From NCBI GenBank assembly GCA_020746995.1, contig JAGPXD010000002.1, positions 2,294,001 to 2,358,000 on the forward strand: a stretch of DNA of 64,000 bases, written 5' to 3'. The translations under genes were made by a program, and so were the position numbers. This document shows, in pieces, positions 34,863 to 46,465 of the stretch. The first letter of the stretch is position 1. Each line of letters begins with the position of its first letter. Origin of the DNA: Plectosphaerella cucumerina (Eukaryota; Ascomycota; Sordariomycetes; Glomerellales; Plectosphaerellaceae). The notes under the pieces were generated by a model. The model saw nothing but the letters and a program-made list of their open reading frames with translations, did not search any database and had not been told where the DNA came from.

Positions 34863-35846
34863 ATGGCGACATCTCTTACCACTCAAACCCCTTCTTTCAC
34901 CCCTTTCCCAAATCTGCCCCCGGAGCTCCAGCTCCTGGTATGGGAAGCTGCCCTCCCAGGCCCCAGCGTTCATTACATACACCTCAAAATGAGCATGTTC
35001 TTGAAAGAATTCAGTCAAGAACCTGAACTCGGGCCATCCTGGGTGTGGGCTGTCATCGTTTGGCTGGAACAGAATGTGTCACAAACTCACGAGGTCTCCA
35101 AGACCCTTCGCGCGGCTTGCGTCACATCGAACGACGTTGTCACCCGCTACTGGCAGAACAAGGGGATGCGACTGCTCACACATTCGAGCCTCGAAGAACT
35201 CGAATTTCTCACCACAAACCTCCAAAACTCCGACCCTGGTCCAACAGAGGCGGATGTGTTAGGTTTCAGCTCACCTGGCCCAGCAACGGTTCATGTCGAT
35301 GATCTGCTGATCTTCAAGACGTGGGAGATCCAATGGCCCTCCCCTCTGGGTATGTTCGAGAAGCTTTTCATGCCCAGCAAAGGCATTCGTCATATGGGTG
35401 TTCAGTACGACAGCGTGGCCGAATACGAAATGTGGTCAGATTCGTGCCTCATAGGCTATGTTGTCGAGACTGGGACCGCAGTGGAGGCATTCTACATCGT
35501 CTTGCCCCCTGACGTCTTTGAGGACGCACCTGGCCACGAGGCTGCAGCTTCAGATACCGAGGACTGGGATTTGCCACCCGCTGACTCCATCGTGCTGGAC
35601 ATCTTCATGGACCCTCGAAAGACGGGGATTCGCGAGGGAGCTTTGACGGAGTTCTGGCTTGAAACCAAGAGATTCCATGCAGTCCCATGGGATGTCGTGG
35701 AATCGCGGGCGCCAGTTCTCGTGCAGGGTCTCATACGAGACCTTGGTTCAATCGAGGACCAGATCAGGGACAAGCAAGTGAATCCGCACAGTGGTCGTTT
35801 GGGTCGATTACCAGAGATCTGTCTGAGATCAGCTGGCTCTTTATGA
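34863..35846 (+). CDS. 2EXR-domain protein
   Basis: Single exon, 327 residues. Residues 13-32 read FTPFPNLPPELQLLVWEAAL, the signature opening of the fungal 2EXR domain family (named for paired EXR-type motifs; function unknown, often expanded in Pezizomycotina). The middle contains FKTWEIQWPSPLGMFEKLFMPSKGIRHMGVQYD, typical of these proteins. The C-terminal third is charged with no recognised domain. No signal peptide or membrane segment. No operon-like context. Confidence 0.8.
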   Translation: MATSLTTQTPSFTPFPNLPPELQLLVWEAALPGPSVHYIHLKMSMFLKEFSQEPELGPSWVWAVIVWLEQNVSQTHEVSKTLRAACVTSNDVVTRYWQNKGMRLLTHSSLEELEFLTTNLQNSDPGPTEADVLGFSSPGPATVHVDDLLIFKTWEIQWPSPLGMFEKLFMPSKGIRHMGVQYDSVAEYEMWSDSCLIGYVVETGTAVEAFYIVLPPDVFEDAPGHEAAASDTEDWDLPPADSIVLDIFMDPRKTGIREGALTEFWLETKRFHAVPWDVVESRAPVLVQGLIRDLGSIEDQIRDKQVNPHSGRLGRLPEICLRSAGSL

Positions 35847-36379
35847 CCTGGAAAGAGCTCTAGAAGTGTCGGCGGAGGAGGTGACAGGCAGGACAAAGGC
35901 GCAGGGCGGGTTTGATGGACAATGGGAATGGGACATACCTACTCTGAGACTCGGATACGGGACAAATTCACGCTATTAGAAAACAGATAAGACATCATCG
36001 CCCAAGTTACGTACAAGTTACGTTCTCAACACACATAATTGTATTGATGTTTTGTTTTGAAATATCAAATCTACATCGACCTTCGGGGTATCTGTCCATC
36101 CTTGGGGCGAGCAACGCCGGCTGCCCCTGGCCGAAACGCCATAACCTGGATGCGCCCCTTGATGCCTCGCCAGCGCAAGGTATGCTCTGCGCTGCGGGCT
36201 ACTTTCATTCGTACTAAAAAATGAGTTTGGACACCCCCAGCGACCGGAGGTGTTTGTTGTCTTTCCCTCCATGTTGCCAGGAGATACCTGTTGGTGAAAG
36301 CAGATGGCAACAGACTCTGCAGTCTTGTTTCCACATGCATTGACCTTGGTACTCCAGAGGCACTGCTTGGGTCGAACTT
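35847..36379. other. Convergent 3' intergenic region
   Basis: About 530 bases between the stops of the 2EXR gene and the Zn2Cys6 regulator. No gene seen. Confidence 0.5.
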
Positions 36380-39300
36380 TCAGTGGGATCCCGTCTTGGT
36401 CCTCTTGGACCCCTTGTTTCCCTCGACAAAGTTCGAACCCTGTGCCTGTGGTGGAGTTGCCATGTTCTCTCTTTGCGCCGTCACGGCCTCGCTGCTCGGA
36501 GACTCGGTCGAGCGCTGCGAGTCGACGCGGAAGGGCAGCGTACTCTCGAAGTTCCAGTCTTCCAGCCTTTGCTGCAAGCTGGAATGGGGCATGCGGCTTG
36601 AGGAGCCGACACTGGCAAAACCCGTCTCTGTGATTGACTTCTTCCTCTGCCAGTTGTTCATCTCATGGACCTCTCGACTGCCGGGTCGTCCTTCCACTCG
36701 GGGTTGGCTCTCGCTTATCTTGTTGAAGGGCTTGGAGACCAGGTTGAGGAGTGTTGTAGAGATTTGGACCAGTCGAGGGTCTGCGCCATGGGGACTAGTC
36801 ACGAGATAGGCGTATTCGTTCCAGCTGGTCGAGGAGTTGAGAATAACCGGCCTTGGAGAGAAACGAGAGGATATTCCCAGGATCTGTTGGTAGAGATCGT
36901 TGATCTGGGCATGGAGCTGAGCGGCCAGAGGGTCGGTGAGCCCGCAGGTTTCGAGGATGGAAAGGCATGTTGTTGCCTGTTCAAGGTCTTCGGACCATTT
37001 CGACTCGGGCAGCTGAAATAGTAGTTTCTGTGCAGTCGAATGGAAGAGTAGAATGCAGCAAGCATAGAGTTGGTTCCTGGAGAAAGATTCGAAGTCAGTA
37101 TTTGGCATGGTTATGAGAAGGGCAAATTGACGTTCGAACGCACATGATGAGCCAGGCAATGTCATGGACTCGATCCAAACTTCCAAGCAATGCTAAAATC
37201 CTGCTGGCGTGGCTGGCAGCAACAACACCCCGTGCTGCCTGACTGGCTAGGGCCTGATCCAAGTTTGTCCAAGGGAGCTCGTTTGACCTGCCAAATCCGT
37301 GGGTACGCACAAACTGCGATGTTGCCCTGCGAGCCAACAATATGATAGCGTCGAGATGAAGAAGATGAATGTAGCAGATGCAGGCCTGAACTCCCTCTCC
37401 GTAGTTGGGCTGTGCCACTCTGTGAAGGTACATAACCTCAGGGATCTGGGAGTACCAGCTCTGCAGGTCATGGTTTGCGGACTGCATGGTTGCAATATCG
37501 ATGAGTGGGAGGGCAAGGCGGGCCCGGAGGAGGTCGGCTTTGAGAAGAGACACCTTTGTCATTTCGGACTGGAGGACTGGGTGAAATGTCAGCTAGCAGA
37601 TGGAAAAGTAGTGGCAATGAACGGCTTACTATCGGCGTCGTCGACCTGAGGGCCAATATCTATCGCGGCCAGCTACCAGAATTAGTACGGCAAGTGCTCG
37701 CAGAAAGTCGAACAGTAAATACCGGAATCCGCGAAATGGGAGCGTCATGGTCTTCGTTGAAACCTGCCGTGAAAGGAATCCAGCTAGAGGTTGTCAGCAT
37801 GCGTAATTTGTAGGAAAACACTGGAATAGTACCTAGACAGGCAGAGAAGCGTCCGCCACGCTTTTCGGTATTCCGTCCAGCGTTGAATTGTCAACGTTGT
37901 GTCTCTGGGGTCTCTAGCGTAGAGCCCCTGACGCCTAGCCATGTTTAGGCCGATCTCTGTTCAAACAATAATTGTGTGAGTCCTGCTCGCCATGTCCAAA
38001 CATGATAACAATAGCAAAAAAAACAACGGGGAAAAGACCAGAAAATATATTGAAAGGGCCGACGAACCAACATATACCAGCGCTACGGTGGACTTGACCA
38101 TGAAGTTGTACATGGTCAGGAGCACGCAGCACCTGATGGCATCGAGGGGCCTAGAATCGATGGCCTTGTCGAGATGGTATCGAGCCACATCGTATAGGGT
38201 CTGAGACGTGTTCTTGCTGAGTTTGGCTCGGTGATAGCGTGCTCCGACGGCAGCGACGGCGGCGAGACAGGCAATGGCGGCCTCGTCGTGGTCTTGATGA
38301 TGGGCTTTGTGTCGAGAGTAGACGCTGTCGAAAAGGTGGCTGACTTCCTCCCTGGAGAAGACGTGGAAGGGCTGGAGACTGGACGCGAAGAAAGCCTCGA
38401 TGGCATTGCCTACGATGATTCGGTCTGGCAGTGCTGTTTCGGTACCCGATGCGTCCTTTTTGTCAGGGGAAGGCTCGGAAGGGGAGACACCATCGGTGGT
38501 CGACGCTTTCCCAGAAAAGACCGGGCTTTGGGATACGGAGACAGAGTCGAGATCTTGACCTGCCGAGGAGGAGGCGCCGGTGACGACGGAGGAGAAGCTT
38601 GCGTGGTATAGATCAGGGTCTGCTTCGTCGGTGGAGGTGCCTTCGGATGCAATCTTTGCAAAGTGTTTCGAGCCGTCTTTGGACCGGAGTTGATGGAAAA
38701 GCCTCTCGGCGTCCTCAAGCGGCTGAGTGCGGATGAACCTGATGATGTTCTCCAGATTCCCGAGACGGGTCATCATGGCGGCCTGCCTAGACTGGCCCTC
38801 CTCGCCAATGTAGCCACATGCCTTGTTCTTTGCAACGCAGTTACCGCATCGTGGACGAGCGCCATCGCACTGGGGGAGGGGATCTGGGGTCAGTTCGGCC
38901 TCGATAAGAGAGGGGGAAAAACGGAACGAACACGCCACTCAAGAAAAGAACAGGCCAGGAGGGGAATGAGAGAAAAACAGAAAGGGCAGGGTACTAGTAG
39001 GGGGCTCGTGGAGTGGGCTCAAGATGACCGCGTCTGGGGGAACGGGGCTTGTGGCGGCGTCGGTTCGACCGGGTATGGACAGGATAAGACCCGGGGTTAT
39101 GAGTAGGTAGTATTGCAGAGGATTTTACGGCGGGCATTCTGGGCAGCCATAACCGAAGCACGAGTCGAGGGAGAAGACGGACGGAGTAGACTCCGGAGAC
39201 GGCGTGGGCCTGGCATGACCCGTGGCCTCCCGTTCTGAGAGTAGACGAAAAGGCGGTGGCTTACCTTTGCCTTGGACTGGCGGCAGTGCGGACACGCCTG

Positions 39301-39459
39301 GACGACCTGGTGCGTGCTGCCCCGTCCACGCTTCCCCTGAGGTGCCGGAGGGCGGCTGATGTCTGGGCTGCCGGTGCCCGCAGTGAGATGATGGCCGCGT
39401 CCGTCATCGTCGCTCGCGACCGACCTGGATACGGTGGGTTGGATGGGCCTGTATGCCAT
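36380..39459 (-). CDS. Zn2Cys6 fungal transcription factor, seven exons
   Basis: Minus-strand model: 39459-39265, 38869-38078, 37954-37833, 37783-37764, 37659-37630, 37576-37144, 37076-36380; about 762 residues. The first intron (395 nt) splits the zinc cluster, giving CPHCRQSKAK|CDGARPRCGNC, a complete C-x2-C-x6-C-x6-C-x2-C-x6-C. A short helix (AAMMTRLGNLENIIRFI) follows. The regulatory domain runs from LPDRIIVGNAIEAFFASSLQPFHVF through YHLDKAIDSRPLDAIRCCVLLTMYNF and IGLNMARRQGLYARDP to the C-terminus. Exons of 20 and 30 nt (SWIPFTA, DIGPQVDDAD) are needed to keep the domain in frame. The second intron's donor is ambiguous (38077 or 38071), and its acceptor reads CAGAG. Nuclear regulator, target unknown. 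Confidence 0.8.
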
Positions 39460-40753
39460 GACAGGACTTGAGGATCATCACTGGGTAAGAAGAGCCGGGG
39501 AGGTGTACTGTCCTGCGGTCAGGAAACGGTCTGTCTGGTTCGGGTCAGGGAAGAAGATCGGAGTCGGGTCGACCAGCGAGCTGCCTTGGAAGAAGGGCGG
39601 GGTTCCCTTGGGCCCCTCTCAACGAGCAGCCTGAAGGTTGTTGGACCGTCCGTGTCCGAGCCAGGGCAGGGCAGGGCAACTGGCCAGGGCCTGGGCCTGT
39701 GTTGGGCATGAGGTGCGCGCAAGCTGGCCGGCTTCGTGGTTCGCGAGACGGGCTGGGCTGTAGAGAGAGCGAGAGGCTGCGAGCGGTGGGGGATGGGTAT
39801 GTCAAGCAAGGGCGGGCGCCGGTTGACTCGATGTTCAGGTTATGGGACGGGAAGAGAGGGAGCGACTCATATTAGCAATGTAGAGCCATGCCGATTCTTG
39901 TCTTCTTCTCTAGAGCTTGTTCATCTCGCAGTGGTCTTGTCGCCACGGCACGGAGATATGTGTGTGTGTGTCAGTATCATGTGCGGCCACACGATGACAG
40001 TAGTACTCCTAAGTCGGTAGCAGCATGTAGGAGACGGGGCAGGGACCTGGGACCGGCCCAGGACAAGGGACGGGACTGGTCCAGAGGCTCAGCAATGCGT
40101 GGGCACGAAGGGGAGCCGCCAAGAATAGGTACTTAGCAACCACCTGTCGTCAGGGCGAATGTTGGAGTTCCCCGAAGTACCTCGCCGGGCGACCAGTCAT
40201 GTCGCAGCCGCCACAAGTCCGGAGGTGGTTCCGTACTCGTTCCTCATTGGTCCTGACGTGCTCGGATCTAACTCCTTGTGCCAGATGAGGTTCTGGGCCT
40301 GGGTTCGATGTACACGGCAAGGTACCTTAGTCAATGCCCTTCGATCGATCGAAACTGAAAAGCTATCAAGCTGACATCACCCCCCCTTTCCCCTCCGTGG
40401 CCGACTTTGCCTCCCGTTCATCCACAGAATCATAACCAAAGTCGCCGCTTCGAGACGACACAGCCGCTTGCCGTCACAATGCGACACCGAAAACCCAACT
40501 CGACAACCTTCTTGGGGAGAAAGGCATCGATACGTACTGATTTTGTGGCGCCATCATCGGCAGTTGGTTGACCCGGTCGGTCGGCGCCCAACTTCTCGAG
40601 TGTTGGCAACGTTCAGCCTCTGACGACGCCGGACGGTCGGGATACGTTGCAGAACACCGATGAGGGTGGCGGCTCGACAACATCTCAGGGCTTTGATGCC
40701 TCCCCAGTCAGTTTTTATTTCTTCCTCAATCTCCTTTGGTTGCTGGAGTTGAA

Positions 40754-40830
40754 CTTTCGTCGGAGATGGTACAGACCCGTTATCACCTTCTCTTTCGTCG
40801 GAGATGGTACAGACCCGTTATCACCTTCTC
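40754..40830. repeat. 38-bp direct tandem duplication
   Basis: Two identical adjacent copies, 40754-40791 and 40792-40829 (one further base also matches). Each copy begins CTTTCGTCGGAGATGG and ends CACCTTCT. Perfect identity implies a recent duplication or a replication or assembly slip. Confidence 0.9.
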
Positions 40831-41949
40831 CAGTTCAGCCCGGCCAAGCGGCCTTCTACCTTCCACCAAAGCCGTTGCTTGCTAGCACATGATCGTTTCA
40901 ATACCTTGAGTGCCATCTCATCTGTTTTTTTGCTGTCTATGGCGTCCTGCTTGCTCGTTGTCTGGGTTGCGGCAGCCCGAACTGAACCCCCACAGCCACC
41001 ACCTTACCCCTGACTGGTGTTACCAATATCGTCGGCTGCCATTTTTGCGCCCCAACGTCCAATGCTCCTCTATTAAAACCTCTCTCGACTACCTTCTTAC
41101 CGCTGGCGGGTTTACGCGGCTCACCTCCCACCTCGCGCGTCCCTGCATCTCATACCTACGTACCTACCTACTCGGTCATGTGTTCACCACCCACAACGAT
41201 CCCTCTCTGCCACGACCATTGGATCAGTCAACGCGCATCACGCGACTCCAAGGTCCTGCAAAGGTCTGAAGCCTGACGCGGGAGGAAAGGACTTCCGAAC
41301 ATCGACCTATACCTACCTTAGGCACCTCTACCTGCCATCGACCACCTCTCTCCAGCAACACCGCAAAGCACCTACAATCGATCGACATTAGCCTTTGCAG
41401 AGCAATTCGACAACCGAGAACATACCCGCCCACAATGGGCCTCCGAAAGATTTGTTTTACCGAGCAAGATCCTTCCGTCAGAATCCTATGATTGAAGATC
41501 GATCATCGAACCGCTTCGACCAAGTCCCGACAACTCGAGAAAGAAATCCCTCAACAGAGAACATGTTCGCCAACACCATCTACATTACAAGCAGAGAGCG
41601 CCGGCGTTTAGACGCGTCTGTTTTGCAAGGGTGACGCGACTCGGGAGGGGGAGAACCCATCTTCTTCCTCCTCTTGACGCTAGGTGGATGTCACGATGCA
41701 TATGTTGACTTTTCACTAGACCGCAGAAGCTGTCAACAGACTCGATAAATCGAGACTTTCGCGTTAGTCTACCGACCGAATACTTCGCGACCTCGTGGCC
41801 ATCAACCGACCGACAGCGATCTTATGTACCTCACCGCCGAGACATCCCTAGCCACCTCCCTCTGACACGATAACCCGATCAAAGGACAACCAATGCTGCC
41901 GAGATTTTATCCTAGTCGAAAGAGGGTTAAAACCCTTACCGAGATCAAA

Positions 41950-41971
41950 CATGAGCAAGATCATGCTCATG
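41950..41971. repeat. Short perfect inverted repeat
   Basis: CATGAGCA and TGCTCATG pair perfectly around a 6-base loop. Isolated; function not implied. Confidence 0.6.
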
Positions 41972-43327
41972 CAGGGCCTTCTGCTGGCTTAAGTACAACA
42001 ACCCGGATAATCCGGATTGTCGATATGGAAGCGGGATTTCTAGCCGCCCTCTAGCGTCCGAGAACCTTTTCCAGACCCATGAAACTCTGTCTACGGACGC
42101 GGATTATCGAACATAACAGCGGGGTGATGACACAGCTGATCATGCACCCCGCGCGGACATACAAGGAACCATGGTGGCTTCAGCATGTTGGCACCACGGT
42201 GCTGGACAGATCTACAAGCACACAGGTCAATTCGCAGACCCCTAGCAGCCGTGATTTGGTCCAATGGGACACAGTCACGCATGGGCGGTTCACTGATGGC
42301 AGTCCACAATCTGTCAAAAGGTTGGAGAGATGCTAACCGACTAGCTTGACCGTGTCCTTTACCACGTCATCATGACCCTGCCGTGTTTGGCGCAGAGTCC
42401 ATATGCGGCTACCTCGTATCTCATCTGGAGACAAGAACCTAATAGAATTGCGCAGAGAACTAGAATAAACAGTACAGCTCGCAAGGATCGGATTGTCTAC
42501 GTCTGTCGACTGGCGTTCGGGTACAGTTGTTTGTTCGTGCACCCAAGACTGGCGCGAAGCATTTCGTTTGAAAATCCCAGATATTGGCCTCGAGGCCTGC
42601 GGAAAGACTCGGGATCTGGCCTTCGTGAGGCTTGTTGATGAAGTCTGTCTGCTCGAATGTTTCCTGGGTGTATCATGTATGATGCCAAGTTGGAGCATAG
42701 AACTGCCATTCTGATAGTTGCTCCTCCAGTGCCACAACCAGGCTAATATCGAGCTGTGTCTCGCCAGGTGCTTCTCGCTGCCCCTTCACATGGGACAATC
42801 ATGAATGACAACCATCTTGGTTTTGAATTGGATTCACCCATTTGACAAGCCGGCAAAATAAATGTGCTGCTCAACCCTGAAAAACTCCGTGGACGCTAGT
42901 GTTCATGTTTTTCTATGAGAACCCTGGTGACCTGCGTATACATCTTATCGACGTCGATGCTGGCATCATGGTGAACGTAACATCTTAAGCCTCCTGCATA
43001 TCCCTACTTTCCACACCTCCAATGATCAGAACGACTGAGCCGTCAGTCCCCAGCTTATGGCTACATCGAGAAAAATCACTCGCGGCTGAGCCAACGATAC
43101 ATCGCTTGTCTTTCCACTTCTTCGATTCACTAGACACTACCTGATACGGGCCAGCGAAAATTTGCTAGCCTGCTACGCCCTCGACGACGGTGCATGTGGC
43201 GACCTCCTGCAAGAGCCGGCACCATATACATTACAATTTCACTATCCTCTCCTCACACGCCCTCTCAACGCTGTCCCCAGCCCTTGAGCACCAACGAGCT
43301 ACTCTGTGCTGCACAAACAGAGCCAGC

Positions 43328-45600
43328 TTAAAGGTCTATGAGACTCTCCTCAACAGCTGGCTGCTGCGGCTTCTGAGTCTGCTGCGGTGCGGGCGGGTGG
43401 CCGTCTTGTGGATATCCGTTGTACTGGTTGTTCCAGCCTTGCTGAGGCTGCTGCCAGTATGCTTGTTGAGGTGGTGCCGAGTTTTGCGGCGGCTGAGATG
43501 GCTGGGCGGGAGTTTGTGTTGGGGTCTGAGAGGCTGAAGCCTGAGGGTACTGCTGAGGTTGCTGGAGACTGGGGTAAGGAGAAGCGGCGGGGTCGATTGC
43601 GGGAGGGGCAGACGGAGCCTGGTTCGGCTGTTGTTGGTTGTAGTAGTATGCAGCATGAGGGTCGGAGGCTGCATCGGGATGAGGAGGTTGTTGCTGTTGG
43701 TTGGGGGCGGATGGCTCATTGGGCGCGTATCCTGCTGGGGGGTAGTGACCATCTGGGGGCGGACCTGTGCCGCTCCTCCAGCTGTCCGCTCTCTGAACAG
43801 GCGGAGGATAATGACCTTGCGGAGGGGCGGGTGCTGTGTTGGAGTGATCGTAGGTGGCGTACTGAGGTTGGGGGGTATGCTGAGGATATGCGTGTGAAGG
43901 GGGGGCATGAGCGTATTCAGGCCTCTGCTCTCCCGTGTAGAAGTTCTCCGCCGAGCCAATGTTGCTCGGTGCGGTGGCGTGCAGGCTGGGGTAAGAGCTG
44001 GGTATTTGGCGGGGCGGGGCCATGCCGTAACCTCCGATGGTATGCTGGCTGTATGTCTTCGACAGTCGCTCCTCGAGCATGCGGTCGTAGTAACGGACCA
44101 CCGTCGAGAGCTTGGCGTGTAGATCTAAGAGCGTGTCTGAGGCAAAAGGTCAGCGCGGAGACACACGGATTGCAGGCAAGGAGAACTTACCGTGCTTGCT
44201 CATTGTCTCGCCGTAGGTCCTCGCAAGCTTCGGCCGCAACGCGCCAATGCTGTCGTAAAGCTCTTGGATCTGCGGTTCCCGCAGGATGGTACCCGGGGGC
44301 TGGGTCTGTAGCCGATCCACCAGTGTGGCGAAGAGGTTGATATTCTCAGCCTCGACTGGTGTCAGCTCGTAGTCATTCTTGGGCAGGCTGAAGGGCACGG
44401 CTGTTGTGCTGGCCCCCGTAGACGTCTGTTGCTTGAGAGCTGCGGCATGTCGCATCTTCTGCTCCTCCATGTCGGCCAGAGATGCGGCGATGGCCGCCTT
44501 GAGGTCGTCATCTTCCTCTTCGACATTTCCACCTGACTGCTTTGGTGCATTGGACGTCGGTTCCACGTAGCCCTTGGAGTACCCCTTAACCTCCTCGAGG
44601 CTCATGGCAAGCGCCTTCTTAAGATCCTCGTCGTAGCCCTCGTCGACCCGAGCATTTCGGGGCTGCATCGCAGAGGTGCTCCTCGTCTTGTAAGGGTAGG
44701 TCGGGGAGTGGTCTTGAGCAAGCACGGAGGGTGCGCGCCCGCTGGACTTGTCTTTGAGCTTCGCGTAACAACCATCATCCACGCGGACAGCCTGCAGGAT
44801 ACCGAGGTGCGGGAGCGGGAGCGTCTTGCTGGAGCACTGCTGGTCAAAGCAGTTGCCACAGTTTCGACAGTGGTGCTTTCGGTTGGTGAAGGTGAAGGCG
44901 GTCCGGCATCGCATGCAAACGTCCGAGTCGATCCATTCAGGAGGCTTTGAGAAAGTCAGCGGCTGCCTCGAGGCAATATTCGGGTCTGTGGCGGAGCACT
45001 TACAGCGCTGCTGTCGATCATGCTGCTGGATACAGTGACCTTGGGAGGGAACTGGTGACCCTCACGCTGCAGCGTCTTGTACACCTCCCCAATGTAGCCC
45101 AACTCGTGCCTGCCCTCTGTCGCAGTGGCCCAGGTCTGAATGAGATCAAGGATCTTGGACTTGACCTCCGCGTTGATAGCCGCGGGTCCGACCGCTGTGA
45201 GGAGGGACGTCAGGTTATCCATGAACTCCTTGGAAGCGACTTCGGCCAAGAAGTGGGATCCCCCATTCTTGAAGCAGGTATCGGTGAGCTGTGCAGGGTC
45301 AGCAACGTGTATAGTATGGGTCGACGGCAGAACATACGTTCAGTGCACTGAGCTGCGTGTTGGGATTCCGGTTGCCGATGCGTCTTTTGAGCGACCGCAT
45401 GGCCTCTTTTGGTTGCACCGTCTTGGATCGAATGACATCGGAGATCTCGAGGTTGAGCGCGATATCTTCCCTGCGAAGAGACCGGTGTTAGCATCATACA
45501 GGGTTGATGGGGCCATGTAGGCGTACAAGCTGCTGCTGGTGGCCTTTTCAATCTGCTCGTCAAGGGCCGTGTTGGCCGAAGACGACCACCAACCCATCAT
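43328..45600 (-). CDS. vps27: ESCRT-0 subunit Vps27
   Basis: Five exons on the minus strand: 45600-45527, 45470-45338, 45288-45004, 44944-44191, 44136-43328; 684 residues. Order: VHS domain (1-150; LDEQIEKATSSSLEDIALNLEISDVI, PKEAMRSLKRRI), FYVE zinc finger (about 165-225; WIDSDVCMRCRTAFTF, RKHHCRNCG), two ubiquitin-interacting motifs (LKKALAMSLEEV and LKAAIAASLADME), a helical GAT-like core that binds Hse1 (about 310-430), then a long Pro/Gln/Tyr-rich tail ending LIDL, a clathrin box. Vps27-Hse1 clusters ubiquitinated cargo on endosomes by binding PI3P and ubiquitin. Two usual FYVE zinc ligands are Asp here (see findings). Head to head with a Doa4-type deubiquitinase. Confidence 0.95.
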
Positions 45601-46465
45601 GGCGATTCGACCGAGGCTCGGGATTAGACCGTGGAGGCTTCTAGGTTTGGGGTATGGATCGCAGGAGAGGTTCGGATATGCTCGGAAGATTTCGTTTGAT
45701 CGTGTTGCGATGGTCGAGCGAGGGACGATGCAGAGACGTCGAAGGCAGTCGGAGCTGGTTGGTGTCTCTGACTGCCTGATGCGAGCTCCCGCGGAGGTTG
45801 GAGATGCGACACAGCTCAACCCATGGAGGTGCTGACTAAGAGAGTCATTGGTTGACTTGCAATCTGGAAGCCTGTTCAGTGGGGGCCGATGACGACGTGC
45901 CCGCAACGGCTGATAAGATAAGCACCCTCAGATCGTCACAGTGGAGGGGGCTAAGAACAGTACGAGTTCTTAGTGGCGCAGCGCCTGAGTTATGCGCCCC
46001 AAAGTGGCCCCGCTGTGACAGCTCCCTGGCGCAGCCATGCCGTGGTACCTGTCGCCTCGTGGTGCCATGGCAGTCCGCTCGAGTACCCCATGCCAAATCG
46101 CCATTCATCCACAAGGAACCAAGCCGGGCACTCCCAGGTACAAAGACACACATCACCACCATCACCATCAACAACCGCTCGCCCACCCCTCGACAAAGAC
46201 AACCCGGGCCACCACTCGTTCTTTGTCGCCTTTGTCACCCGAGGATGCTACTCATTCACCAAACTCCAGACTCTCAACGTCTATAAGGGCCATTGTTGCG
46301 AGACCGCGCGGTCACCTCGGCCCCCTCCGACTTCTTTCCGAGTTCAGACCACGATATGTCCAAGCATAGCCCTTCCTGCGATACCACCCTCAATCATACC
46401 TCCCTCCGAACAATACCCAAGGCCAGAGACTGGTCTCGCATTGCGACCCGACATCTGCCCGCATC
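45601..46465. promoter_or_regulatory. Divergent promoter interval, vps27 / doa4-like
   Basis: 865 bases between divergent starts; a CA/CT-rich stretch (46140-46460) is the probable leader of the protease gene. No gene of its own. Confidence 0.5.

Larger units (their letters stand above)
39460..43327. other. 3.9-kb ORF-poor intergenic region
   Basis: Between the regulator's start (-) and the VPS27 stop (-). No frame has family features or consistent coding character. It contains a 38-bp tandem duplication (40754-40830), ACCTAC-type short repeats near 41155-41175, and an 8-nt inverted repeat around 41950-41971. It could include a long leader of the regulator or a non-coding transcript. Confidence 0.45.

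Noticed and set aside
36380..36440. GGGATCCCGT string reminiscent of 5S rRNA
   Set aside because: Lies within the coding sequence of a Zn2Cys6 gene and the rest of the 5S sequence is absent.
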